From: Brucella gallinifaecis
Lineage (GTDB): Bacteria > Pseudomonadota > Alphaproteobacteria > Rhizobiales > Rhizobiaceae
DNA length: 64,000 nucleotides
Assembly (NCBI RefSeq): GCF_006476605.1
Contig: NZ_ML636802.1
Location: 310,001-374,000 of the forward strand
Direction of reading: 5' to 3'
Shown: in pieces, positions 9,409-17,232 of the stretch
How the letters are laid out: every line of letters starts with the position of its first letter
Position numbering within the stretch: the first letter of the stretch is position 1
Notes under the pieces: model-generated
The model's input: only the letters and a program-made list of their open reading frames with translations
The model's database searches: none
What the model was told of the DNA's origin: nothing
Program-made: the position numbers and the translations under genes

Positions 9409-9930
9409 ATGAAAAAATATCGTTCGATCAGCCTCGCAGTTGCGTTCACCACCCTTTCCGGCTTTGCCGCATTTGCAGCGCCACTGCCAGGCGGTGCAAG
9501 CACATTGCAGGAAACCTATCAGGACTGGACCGTTTCCTGCCAGTCCCAGAAGGATACAACTGTCTGCGCAATCCGTCAGGACCAGAACAGCGCCCAGACA
9601 GGCCAGCGTGTTTTGACTGCCGAGCTGCGCAATGTGGATGGCGGCAAGGTTGAAGGCGTGCTGTTGATGCCGTTCGGCCTTGATCTGTCCAAAGGTGCGT
9701 CACTCAAGATCGATGAAGCAACTGGTCCTAATCTGACTTTTTCCACCTGTCTGCCACAAGGCTGCCTGTCGCCTGTTACGTTTGATGCCAAGCAGGTTGC
9801 GGCATTGAAGGCGGCTGCAAATCTCAATGTGACGACCACTGCGCTCAGCCCGAGCCAGCCGGTAGCATTCAAGGTTTCGCTGAAGGGCTTTGGTGCAGCG
9901 CTTGACCGTATCGTGGCACTGACAAAGTAA
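9409..9930 (+). CDS. IalB (invasion-associated locus B) family secreted protein
   Basis: 173 residues with a signal peptide (about residues 1-24, [20 protein letters not shown], cleavage near AFA-AP). The mature part has the IalB-family pattern QDWTVSCQ ... TTVCAIRQ and [13 protein letters not shown]. The four cysteines (44, 53, 114, 119) could form two disulfides in the periplasm. The family is named after a Bartonella factor linked to erythrocyte entry, but it is widespread in free-living Rhizobiales and its biochemical function is not established. Single gene ending in a strong terminator. Confidence 0.87.
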   Translation: MKKYRSISLAVAFTTLSGFAAFAAPLPGGASTLQETYQDWTVSCQSQKDTTVCAIRQDQNSAQTGQRVLTAELRNVDGGKVEGVLLMPFGLDLSKGASLKIDEATGPNLTFSTCLPQGCLSPVTFDAKQVAALKAAANLNVTTTALSPSQPVAFKVSLKGFGAALDRIVALTK

Positions 9931-9954
9931 GAGAAAACTGAAATTCAAAAATTT

Positions 9955-9987
9955 AAGCCGCCCGGCTTTTGGCAGGGCGGCTTTTTT
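9955..9987 (+). terminator. Intrinsic terminator after ialB-like gene
   Basis: GCCGCCC (9957-9963) pairs with GGGCGGC (9975-9981), followed by TTTTTT. An A-run just upstream means it could also stop transcription of the convergent MATE gene. Confidence 0.88.
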
Positions 9988-11407
9988 ATACAGAAACCGG
10001 AAGAGTGCCTATGCGCAGGAGTGAACGGCGCCAGCGCATGGTCATCAGCACCGACACAATGGCAAGACCTGCCGCCAGACCAAGCCAGACACCCGCGCCA
10101 CCCAGCTTGAACTGGAATGCCAGCAATGCGCCAAGCGGCAGACCAACACCCCAATAGCCGACCAGTGCCAGATACATCGGCACACGGGTATCGCGCAGCC
10201 CGCGCAACATACCGGCTGCAACCGCCTGTGCGCCATCGACAATCTGAAACAGAGCAGCGAGCGCCAAAAACGTGACCGCAAGCTCGATAACAGCAAAGTT
10301 CTCCGGGTCTTTGAGGTTGAGAAATACCCCGATAAACAGGCGCGGAATGAGGATCATCAGCAGCCCCATGATCGCCATGAAGCCAACACCCAATGCATAG
10401 GCGCTCCAGCCTGCATAGGCCACAGCTTGCGGATCACCGCGCCCATAGGCACGACCGACACGGACGGTTGCTACCTGCCCGAAACCAAGCGGCACCATGA
10501 AACTGAGTGACGCCACCTGAATAGCAACCGCATGCGCTGCCATGGCAGTCGGCCCGATATAGCCCATCATGATAACGGCGGCGTAGAAGATCGAGGTTTC
10601 AAACACAAAGGTCAGCGCCATAGGGAAACCGATGCGCCATAACTCTACCAGACGCGGCCAGTCGGCACGCCAGAAGCGCCCAAACAAGCGATAACGGCGG
10701 AAGCGGCGATGACGCATGGTGATAAATGCCATGCCAAGAAACATCATGATGCTTGAAAGCGTGGTGGCGATACCCGCGCCATGCAGTTCCATACGCGGAA
10801 AACCAAAGTGACCGAAAATCAATGTCCAGCCGGCAAGCGCGTTAAAACCAATGGCAGCGGCAGCAATCAACAGGGTCCACATCGGCTTTTCCATTGCCGC
10901 AAAAAATGAGCGCAGCACGATATAGAAAAGATAGGGCAATAAGGCCCATTGCAATGTATGCATGAAATCGGTTGAACGTGCCGCAATATCCGGCTGCTGA
11001 CCAAGGAAGATGAATATTTCCTCGCAGTGCCAGAGCACAAGCCAGACCGGGATTGAAATCATGATTGCCGACCACATGCCCTGACGCACCGTGCGGCGAA
11101 CATCGCGCACCGAATGGCGGTTTTTGCCCAGCGCAATGGCGATCATCGGCATGACAGCCGAGACAAGCCCCATCGAGAAAATCATCAGCGTATGGTAAAA
11201 ACTGGTCGCCAGAAGCGCCGAGGCAAGCGTGTCCTTGCCCAGACGCCCGATGAAAATCACATCGGTTGCGGTAAGCGCTGCCTGCGAAAGATTGGTGAGG
11301 ATCAGCGGCCAGCCCAATTTCAGGGCCATTACCATTTCCCGGGTCCAGCGCTGCAGGCTGCTTAAATGTGATTCGTGAAAGCCCGTATCAATTATATTAT
11401 TGCTCAC
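9986..11407 (-). CDS. MATE-family multidrug efflux transporter (NorM type)
   Basis: 473 residues, about 12 hydrophobic helices in two MatE domains. Typical pieces are LGWPLILTNLSQAALTATDVIFIGRLG at the start of repeat 1 (first half quoted in part) and GFPMALTFVFETSIFY in repeat 2. It exports cationic drugs or metabolites in exchange for Na+ or H+. The start is a GTG at 11407 with GGGGAG upstream, and that ribosome site lies inside a perfect palindrome (11415-11433). Convergent with the ialB-like gene across a shared terminator. Confidence 0.9.
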   Translation of the reverse strand: MSNNIIDTGFHESHLSSLQRWTREMVMALKLGWPLILTNLSQAALTATDVIFIGRLGKDTLASALLATSFYHTLMIFSMGLVSAVMPMIAIALGKNRHSVRDVRRTVRQGMWSAIMISIPVWLVLWHCEEIFIFLGQQPDIAARSTDFMHTLQWALLPYLFYIVLRSFFAAMEKPMWTLLIAAAAIGFNALAGWTLIFGHFGFPRMELHGAGIATTLSSIMMFLGMAFITMRHRRFRRYRLFGRFWRADWPRLVELWRIGFPMALTFVFETSIFYAAVIMMGYIGPTAMAAHAVAIQVASLSFMVPLGFGQVATVRVGRAYGRGDPQAVAYAGWSAYALGVGFMAIMGLLMILIPRLFIGVFLNLKDPENFAVIELAVTFLALAALFQIVDGAQAVAAGMLRGLRDTRVPMYLALVGYWGVGLPLGALLAFQFKLGGAGVWLGLAAGLAIVSVLMTMRWRRSLLRIGTLPVSV

Positions 11408-11414
11408 AACTTAC

Positions 11415-11433
11415 TCCCCGGACTGTCCGGGGA
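11415..11433 (-). promoter_or_regulatory. Perfect palindrome over the MATE ribosome-binding site
   Basis: TCCCCGGAC (11415-11423) and GTCCGGGGA (11425-11433) with one base between. On the minus strand the 3' arm supplies the GGGGAG ribosome site of the MATE gene, 8-13 nt before its GTG. As RNA the hairpin would hide the site; as DNA it could be an operator. Confidence 0.6.
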
Positions 11434-11756
11434 CTATCAATCCACCAGACAATCCATAGCCAGAACACGCGCCATGACGTCAGAGACCATGTCAATCTGA
11501 GGAATTCAGCATCGTGATACGGATATCGATCGCCCCATGCCGGCTAAGACTGTGCGTCACTTTTCAAGCAACGACACTCCCACTTTTCGGTTTTCTCAAT
11601 TTCTATCGGGAACGTTGTGTATGTTCCAGAAACTGATCCGGAGCCAGGCGGGCTGCGCATCGATTTGCACAAATTTGGAGCATAATGGATAGCAGACCTG
11701 CATAAAGAAGCAACATATCTTGAGAAGTAAATTCTCTTCTACTGACAGTAGCCGAC

Positions 11757-11798
11757 ATAAAAACCCGCCCGATGCTATAGAATCGGGCGGGTTGTTTT
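11757..11798. terminator. Bidirectional intrinsic terminator
   Basis: Perfect 12-bp arms AACCCGCCCGAT (11762-11773) and ATCGGGCGGGTT (11782-11793). T-rich tails occur on both strands (GTTTTTA on plus, GGTTTTTAT on minus). It serves the minus-strand polyamine genes ending at 11817. Confidence 0.88.
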
Positions 11799-11816
11799 TA
11801 TTCATTCAAGTCGCAC

Positions 11817-13058
11817 TTATGCGAAATCGAGAGCGCGGTCGCCGTCTTCATCTTTAATGCGCGATGGCAGGCCGATATGATTAAGAATGTTCAGGAATGG
11901 CTTTGGATTAAGCTCTTCCACATTGACCATTTTCTTCACATCCCATTCGCCCGAAGCGATCAGGATTGCGGCTGCAACCGGTGGTACACCCGCAGTATAG
12001 GAAATGCCTTGGCTTCCCACTTCGTTGTAAGCGTCCTTGTGGTCGGCAACATTATAGATGAAGACTTCTTTTTCCTTGCCGTCTTTGATGCCTTTGACGA
12101 AATCGCCAATGCAGGTCTTGCCGGTATAATCGGGCGCCAGCGACGATGGATCAGGCAGAACAGCCTTGACCACTTTCAGCGGCACAACTTCCAGCCCTTC
12201 AGCGGTTTTAACCGGCTGTTCGGACAGAAGCCCCAGATTATTCAGCACCGTGAAAACATTGATATAGTGATCGCCAAAGCCCATCCAGAAACGCACATCA
12301 GCGTTCGGATAATTCTTGGAAAGCGAATGCACTTCATCATGGCCGGTCATATAGGCCTTGCTTGGACCAACGACCGGCAGGTCAAAAGTCTGGCCGATTT
12401 CAAACATCTTGTTCGATTGCCACTGACCATTCTGCCAGGAATAAACCGTGCCGGTAAATTCACGGAAATTGATTTCCGGGTCAAAATTGGTCGAGAACCA
12501 GCGACCATGCGAACCGGCATTGATATCGACAATATCAATGGATTTAACCTCATCGAGATAATCATCCGCCGCCAGACGCGCATAGGCATTGACCACGCCC
12601 GGATCAAAACCGACGCCAAGAATGGCGGTGATGCCCTTCTCTTTGCATTCTTCGAGATGCTTCCATTCGTAATTGCCATACCATGGTGGCGTCTCGCAGA
12701 TTTTCTTCGGATCTTCATGGATTGCAGTGTCCATGTAAGCCACGCCCGTATCAATACAGGCGCGAAGAACCGACATATTGAGGAAGGCCGAGCCGACATT
12801 GATAACGATCTGAACGCCTGTTTTCTGGATCAAGGCCTTGGTAGCCTCCACATCCATCGCATTCAGCGCATGCGCTTCCAGTTTCACCCCGGTCTTGAGG
12901 CTCTTCTTTTCATGCACGCTATCGATAATCTTGCGGCATTTCTCAACCGTGCGGGACGCAATATGGATATCGCCCAAAATGTCAGAGTTTTGCGCACATT
13001 TATGTGCAACAACCTGTGCCACGCCCCCGGCGCCGATGATGAGAATGTTCTTCTTCAT
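11817..13058 (-). CDS. Carboxy(nor)spermidine dehydrogenase (saccharopine dehydrogenase family)
   Basis: 413 residues. The N-terminal Rossmann fold MKKNILIIGAGGVAQVVAHK binds NADPH, and the C-terminal saccharopine-dehydrogenase domain includes TAILGVGFDPGVVNAYARLA. In this family the enzyme condenses putrescine (or diaminopropane) with aspartate semialdehyde to give carboxyspermidine (or carboxynorspermidine). The assignment rests on the neighbour at 13133, a carboxynorspermidine decarboxylase, since saccharopine dehydrogenase homologues alone are ambiguous. It is followed by a strong terminator and is probably in one operon with its neighbour, 74 nt upstream. Confidence 0.88.
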   Translation of the reverse strand: MKKNILIIGAGGVAQVVAHKCAQNSDILGDIHIASRTVEKCRKIIDSVHEKKSLKTGVKLEAHALNAMDVEATKALIQKTGVQIVINVGSAFLNMSVLRACIDTGVAYMDTAIHEDPKKICETPPWYGNYEWKHLEECKEKGITAILGVGFDPGVVNAYARLAADDYLDEVKSIDIVDINAGSHGRWFSTNFDPEINFREFTGTVYSWQNGQWQSNKMFEIGQTFDLPVVGPSKAYMTGHDEVHSLSKNYPNADVRFWMGFGDHYINVFTVLNNLGLLSEQPVKTAEGLEVVPLKVVKAVLPDPSSLAPDYTGKTCIGDFVKGIKDGKEKEVFIYNVADHKDAYNEVGSQGISYTAGVPPVAAAILIASGEWDVKKMVNVEELNPKPFLNILNHIGLPSRIKDEDGDRALDFA

Positions 13059-13122
13059 TTTCTGTCGATGCTTCCTCTTCCAGCGGTTTCCCGCATTTTC
13101 ATGTTTTCACTTCAGCTCAGGC

Positions 13123-13146
13123 CGGCTCTTTCTCAGGAAAGAGCCG
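13123..13146 (-). promoter_or_regulatory. Hairpin over the nspC stop codon
   Basis: CGGCTCTTT (13123-13131) and AAAGAGCCG (13138-13146) flank a 6-nt loop containing the stop codon at 13133-13135. There is no U-run on the minus side, so this is more likely an mRNA stability or processing element between the two polyamine genes than a terminator. Confidence 0.5.
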
Positions 13147-14230
13147 ATTCAAAGTCCGCATAATCAAATTCGCGGACAATCTTTATAGTGCCGTCGAGTT
13201 CACGCACGGCAATGGCTGGCATTTTCACGCCATTAAACCAGTTCTTTTTAACCATCGTATAACCGGCAGCATCTTCAAATGACAGGCGGTCGCCAATGGA
13301 AAGCGGCTTGTCAAAATTGAACTCGCCGAAAATATCACCCGCAAGACAGGACTTGCCGCAGATCATATAGCTGTGTTCACCATTGCTCGGCGCCATCTTC
13401 GCCTTTTCGCGATAGATCAAAAGATCAAGCATATGTGCTTCGATCGAGCTATCGACAATTGCCAGGTTTTTGCCGTTAAAAAGCGTATCAAGAACGGTCA
13501 CTTCCAGCGTTGTGGTCCTGGTGATCGAGGCTTCGCCCGGCTCCAGATAGACCTGTATGCCGAATTTTTCCGAGAAAGCTTTCAGGCGGGCGCAGAAATC
13601 ATCGACCGGGTAATCATCGCCAGTGAAATGGATACCGCCGCCAAGACTGACCCATTCGACGCGATGCAAGAGCGAGCCGAACTTTTCTTCAATATCGGTC
13701 AGAATCTTGTCGAAAAGGCCAAAATCGGAATTTTCGCAATTGTTATGGATCATGAAGCCGGTGACTGAATCCATAACCTTTTCGACCTTCGCCACATCCC
13801 ACTCACCAAGACGGCTGAACGGACGTGCGGGATCGGCGAGATCAAAACTTGAAGACGAAATGCCGGGGTTCAAACGCAAGCCGCGTTTGATATGCGCTGA
13901 TTTATCGGCAAAGCGTGTCAGCTGGCCAATCGAATTGAAGATGATCTTGTCGGCATGACTGACGACTTCATCAATTTCATGATCGGCATAGGCCACGCTA
14001 TAGGCATGGGTTTCACCGCCAAAACGCTCGTGACCAAGACGCACTTCATTAAGCGAGGACGAGGTGGTGCCGTCCATATATTCGCTCATCAGATCAAACA
14101 CCGACCATGTGGCAAAGCATTTGAGCGCCAGCAGAGCTTTGGCGCCGGATTTCTCGCGCACATAAGCAATTTTTTCCATGTTGCGCTTCAGCTTGGTCTT
14201 ATCGATCAGATAGTAAGGCGTCTGGATCAT
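13133..14230 (-). CDS. nspC: Carboxynorspermidine/carboxyspermidine decarboxylase
   Basis: 365 residues, alanine-racemase-fold (fold III) PLP decarboxylase. The PLP lysine is in the AKALLALKCFATWSVFDLM region near residue 37, with WVSLGGGIHFTGDDYP and YLEPGEASITRTTTLEV supplying phosphate and substrate contacts. It decarboxylates carboxyspermidine to spermidine, or carboxynorspermidine to norspermidine. Together with the downstream dehydrogenase it forms the alternative polyamine route that bypasses S-adenosylmethionine decarboxylase. The start at 14230 has GGAA 5 nt before it. Confidence 0.92.
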   Translation of the reverse strand: MIQTPYYLIDKTKLKRNMEKIAYVREKSGAKALLALKCFATWSVFDLMSEYMDGTTSSSLNEVRLGHERFGGETHAYSVAYADHEIDEVVSHADKIIFNSIGQLTRFADKSAHIKRGLRLNPGISSSSFDLADPARPFSRLGEWDVAKVEKVMDSVTGFMIHNNCENSDFGLFDKILTDIEEKFGSLLHRVEWVSLGGGIHFTGDDYPVDDFCARLKAFSEKFGIQVYLEPGEASITRTTTLEVTVLDTLFNGKNLAIVDSSIEAHMLDLLIYREKAKMAPSNGEHSYMICGKSCLAGDIFGEFNFDKPLSIGDRLSFEDAAGYTMVKKNWFNGVKMPAIAVRELDGTIKIVREFDYADFESALS

Positions 14231-14574
14231 GAACGTTCCGGGTCATCAATTGGGGGAATGCCTGCCAGCTGGCGGGCGCGTTATCTGGGTATAAAAGCCC
14301 TCACGATCACAGGCTTATAGGAAGCTTGTGACAGAAACACAAATCCGCCATAGAGTTTTGGAGAAAAAATCTCCAACGCAGCGGCGGATTTTATATTTCT
14401 GTGCTTGATATAGGGCTTTTCATTTAAACTTGAACCCCTTTTGATTTTTATTGATACTGTTTTACTTTCTTCCCCATTCCGCAGATCGAGAATCCGATTT
14501 ATAAGGCGTGCACACGCGTGCGGACAGCGGGCATCAACCCGCCTCTGAAATGCGGGATAGGATCAGGGAAAGAA
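14231..14574. other. nspC leader / MFS upstream region
   Basis: 344 bp between two divergent starts. No gene is seen. On the minus strand, upstream of nspC, there is a two-stem structure at 14341-14391 and a further short pairing around 14297-14316 (AAGCC with GGCTT). The rest probably holds the two promoters. Confidence 0.5.
14341..14391 (-). promoter_or_regulatory. Two-stem structured element upstream of nspC
   Basis: The outer arms AAATCCGCC (14341-14349) and GGCGGATTT (14383-14391) enclose an inner hairpin TTGGAGA (14358-14364) and TCTCCAA (14370-14376) with an A-rich loop. About 110 nt upstream of the nspC ATG. It could be an attenuator-like or polyamine-responsive leader; no known riboswitch was recognised. 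Confidence 0.45.
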
Positions 14575-16020
14575 ATGCAGACCGAAAAACCAGCCGTTGT
14601 TGCAACGGCGGGGGTAACAACAGGGGCTACCGCAGGCTGGGGAGAATTATTTGCGGGTAAAAATGCGATCCGTTCGCTGACGCTTGTGGGCGGGGTAGCA
14701 CTCCACGCCATTAATGTTTTTATCGCCACGACCATATTGCCAACTGTCGTCAATGATATTGGCGGCATGGATTATTATGCCTGGAACACGGCGCTGTTTG
14801 TGACAGCATCCATTCTTGGCTCGGCACTTGTGCCCAAACTTCTGTCGCAGACAGCCCCGCGCAACGCCTATCTGGTGGCTGCGATCATCTTCGCGATTGG
14901 CACGCTGGCCTGCGGCTTTGCGCCCTCCATGCCTGCCATGCTAGGCGGCCGCATTGTGCAGGGGCTGGGCGGCGGCATGATGCTGGCGCTCTCTTATGCG
15001 ATGATCCGCATCGTCTTTGATGAAAGGCTCTGGCCGCGTGCCATTGCGCTTGTTTCAGGCATGTGGGGCGTGGCCACACTGGTTGGCCCTGCTGTGGGCG
15101 GCATCTTTGCCGAACTGGGCCAATGGCGTGCTGCTTTCTGGTCGCTGGTGCCGGTGATCGGCATTTTTGCTGTGATGGCAATGATTGTTTTGCCAAAACA
15201 AATCAGCAATGCGGAAAACAAGGACCGGCTTGCATGGCCGCAGCTTATTCTGCTCACCCTGGCGGTGCTGATCATTTCAGCCGCCAGTATCTCGCCAAGC
15301 GCCTTTTGGAATATTACAGGCGTTGTCATCGCGTTTTTCGTGCTGATACTGCTTGTTGTCGTCGAGCATCGATCAACAAAACGCATTCTGCCAAAAGGCG
15401 CATTCAGCCTGAGCCGCCTTGGTGCGCTTTATCTTACCATGGGTTTTCTCGGTGGATCGGTTACGAGTTCCGAGGTCTTTGTGCCCTTGTTCTTTCAGGT
15501 GCTGCATAACCAGTCACCGCTGATTGCCGGCTATCTGGCGGCACTGATGGGCGGAAGCTGGACATTCGGCTCTATCGGTTCATCGGGCGTGACAGGCAAG
15601 CGTGTGAACCGGGTTATTCTGGCAGCTCCCATCATGGGCATTATCGGTATGGTAACGCTTGCCATCCTTGTCCCTGCCGGCAGCGAAGGCCACTGGACAG
15701 ATCTGCTGCCAATCTGCCTCGCAATGATTATGGTCGGCTTTGGTGTCGGCATGACATGGCCGCATCTTTTGACCCGCATTTTCAAACGTGCGGATGCGGC
15801 TGACCAGAATCTGGCTTCGGCCTCGCTGACAACCGTGCAATTGTTCACGACAGCCATGGGTGCAGCCCTTGCCGGCATGGTGGCTAATCTCGCAGGCTTG
15901 AGCGATCCCGGCGGCGTTGCAGGCACGGCCAATGCAGCACTCTGGCTGTTTGTCGGATTTGCCATGATGTCGGGCATAGCGCTCATTTCGGCAATAGTGC
16001 TTGTGCGCAACAGCCGCTGA
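14575..16020 (+). CDS. MFS multidrug-type transporter
   Basis: 481 residues, about 14 hydrophobic segments, in the drug:H+ antiporter (DHA2-like) style. Conserved-looking pieces are LGGRIVQGLGGGMMLALSYA (motif C-like, after TM4) and MWGVATLVGPAVGGIFAELG (TM5, the antiporter motif). An upstream in-frame ATG at 14518 adds 19 charged residues with no ribosome site. The ATG at 14575 follows GGGAAAGAA and is preferred. The substrate is unknown. Single gene, followed by a hairpin. Confidence 0.87.
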   Translation: MQTEKPAVVATAGVTTGATAGWGELFAGKNAIRSLTLVGGVALHAINVFIATTILPTVVNDIGGMDYYAWNTALFVTASILGSALVPKLLSQTAPRNAYLVAAIIFAIGTLACGFAPSMPAMLGGRIVQGLGGGMMLALSYAMIRIVFDERLWPRAIALVSGMWGVATLVGPAVGGIFAELGQWRAAFWSLVPVIGIFAVMAMIVLPKQISNAENKDRLAWPQLILLTLAVLIISAASISPSAFWNITGVVIAFFVLILLVVVEHRSTKRILPKGAFSLSRLGALYLTMGFLGGSVTSSEVFVPLFFQVLHNQSPLIAGYLAALMGGSWTFGSIGSSGVTGKRVNRVILAAPIMGIIGMVTLAILVPAGSEGHWTDLLPICLAMIMVGFGVGMTWPHLLTRIFKRADAADQNLASASLTTVQLFTTAMGAALAGMVANLAGLSDPGGVAGTANAALWLFVGFAMMSGIALISAIVLVRNSR

Positions 16021-16033
16021 AATGATAAATCGC

Positions 16034-16062
16034 GCTTCCGGGGCATATCATGCTCTGGAAGC
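16034..16062 (+). terminator. 3' hairpin of MFS gene
   Basis: GCTTCCGGGGCAT (16034-16046) pairs with ATGCTCTGGAAGC (16050-16062); two positions pair as G-U in RNA. The U-tract is poor, so termination strength is uncertain. Confidence 0.5.
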
Positions 16063-16280
16063 CGCGCCTATTAGAATGCAGTTTCTTGAGACTGGCTTTG
16101 AATTCGATTTAATTGCGCAACGAATAACCCTGATTAACTCTTGATGTCGGGACATAGAAGCATTATTCCAACTTCCGTAATCGTCGGCCAGACATGGTGC
16201 AGCATGTTGCCAAATCACGACCTCCGCGGAAGCCACCCTGAAGGCAGCCAGACGCGATCCCCTATGATTGCTAAAAAGAC

Positions 16281-16302
16281 ATTCGTTTCACTTGAAACGA
16301 AT
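16281..16302. promoter_or_regulatory. Perfect 22-bp palindrome upstream of fpr
   Basis: ATTCGTTTCA (16281-16290) and TGAAACGAAT (16293-16302) with a 2-bp centre, 32 bp before the fpr ATG. The symmetry and position are typical of a dimeric regulator's operator. The regulator is unknown. Confidence 0.65.
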
Positions 16303-16334
16303 ACCGTGAAAAGCGAAACAGAGACAATTCCGAC

Positions 16335-17111
16335 ATGAGCAGCAATTTTTATCAGGAAACCGTTCTTGACGTTCACCACTGGACCGACAGGCTGTTTTCA
16401 TTTCGCACCACACGCGATCAGGGTCTGCGCTTCCAGAGCGGCCAGTTCATCATGATCGGCCTTGAAGTGAATGGCAAACCGCTGCTGCGCGCTTATTCAA
16501 TTGCTTCGAGCATCTATGATGATCAACTCGAATTTTTCTCGATCAAAGTGCAAAATGGCCCGCTGACATCGCGCTTGCAGCACCTCAAGGAAGGCGACAA
16601 GCTGATCGTAGGCAAAAAGCCGGTTGGCACGCTGCTTTATGACAATCTCATTCCGGGCGACAATCTGTGGCTGCTTTCAACAGGTACGGGCCTTGCGCCA
16701 TTCCTGTCGATCATTCGCGATCTGGAAGTCTATGAGCGCTACAAGAAAATCATTCTCGTACATGGCGTGCGTGAAGTGAACGAGCTGGCCTATGCCGATC
16801 TGATCACCAAAGAACTGCCGGAAGACGAATTTCTTGGCGAGATGGTGCGTGAAAAGCTGATCTATTATCCAACAGTGACGCGCGAAGAATTCCGCAACAA
16901 GGGCCGCCTTACTGATCTGATCAGTTCGGGCAAGATTTTTGACGATCTCGATTTGCCAAAATTCTCCGAACAGGATGATCGCATGATGCTGTGTGGCAGC
17001 CCTGAAATGCTGGCTGACATGCGTGTCATTCTTGAAGGTATCGGCCTTGAAGAAGGCAGCCAGAGCCAGGCCGGTCACTTCGTGATTGAAAAGGCTTTTG
17101 TCGAAAAATAA
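16335..17111 (+). CDS. fpr: Ferredoxin(flavodoxin)-NADP+ reductase
   Basis: 258 residues, the bacterial subclass of plant-type FNR. FAD-binding motif RAYSIASS (RxYS) with GPLTSRLQHLKEGD (the GxxS/T phosphate loop). NADP domain: LLSTGTGLAPFLSIIRDL and MMLCGSPEMLADM. The C-terminus is AFVEK, as in alphaproteobacterial FNRs that lack a C-terminal aromatic. It supplies reduced ferredoxin or flavodoxin for oxidative-stress defence and Fe-S cluster or haem chemistry. Monocistronic, with its own palindromic operator candidate and a strong terminator. Confidence 0.94.
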   Translation: MSSNFYQETVLDVHHWTDRLFSFRTTRDQGLRFQSGQFIMIGLEVNGKPLLRAYSIASSIYDDQLEFFSIKVQNGPLTSRLQHLKEGDKLIVGKKPVGTLLYDNLIPGDNLWLLSTGTGLAPFLSIIRDLEVYERYKKIILVHGVREVNELAYADLITKELPEDEFLGEMVREKLIYYPTVTREEFRNKGRLTDLISSGKIFDDLDLPKFSEQDDRMMLCGSPEMLADMRVILEGIGLEEGSQSQAGHFVIEKAFVEK

Positions 17112-17131
17112 GTGCTGACATATAAGAATCT

Positions 17132-17158
17132 AAAGGGAGGCTCACGCCTCCCTTTTTT
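17132..17158 (+). terminator. Intrinsic terminator of fpr
   Basis: AAAGGGAGGC (17132-17141) pairs with GCCTCCCTT (17146-17154), followed by TTTTTT overlapping the arm end. 4-nt loop TCAC. Confidence 0.9.
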
Positions 17159-17188
17159 GATTCAGCATGCGACATGCTTTGCCTTAAC

Positions 17189-17231
17189 GCGCATCTTATC
17201 CGAAAAGCGGTTCCCACTTTTCGGGATGCGC
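17189..17231. repeat. REP-like palindromic repeat, copy 1
   Basis: 43-bp element whose ends are inverted (GCGCATC at 17189-17195, GATGCGC at 17225-17231) with an internal CCGAAAAGCGG...CCACTTTTCGG core. Lies between the fpr terminator and the convergent DUF900 gene. Same family as the copies at 36420, 39553, 44189, 47525-47742 and 50216. Confidence 0.85.
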
Positions 17232-17232
17232 T

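Larger units (their letters stand above)
11408..11816. other. Intergenic region between MATE gene and carboxyspermidine dehydrogenase
   Basis: 409 bp without a supportable gene. It contains the MATE leader with its palindrome, a stretch at about 11550-11592 weakly resembling the REP family (ends in CTCCCACTTTTCGG), and a bidirectional terminator at 11762-11798. A 69-codon minus frame (11596-11805) crosses the terminator and is not credible. Confidence 0.6.
16021..16334. other. Intergenic region upstream of fpr
   Basis: 314 bp. It contains the MFS 3' hairpin (16034-16062) and a perfect 22-bp palindrome at 16281-16302 ahead of fpr. No coding frame here has a ribosome site and family resemblance. 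Confidence 0.6.

Noticed and set aside
11877-13163. 428-codon plus-strand open frame
   Set aside because: Antisense to the carboxyspermidine dehydrogenase; no ribosome site or family match.
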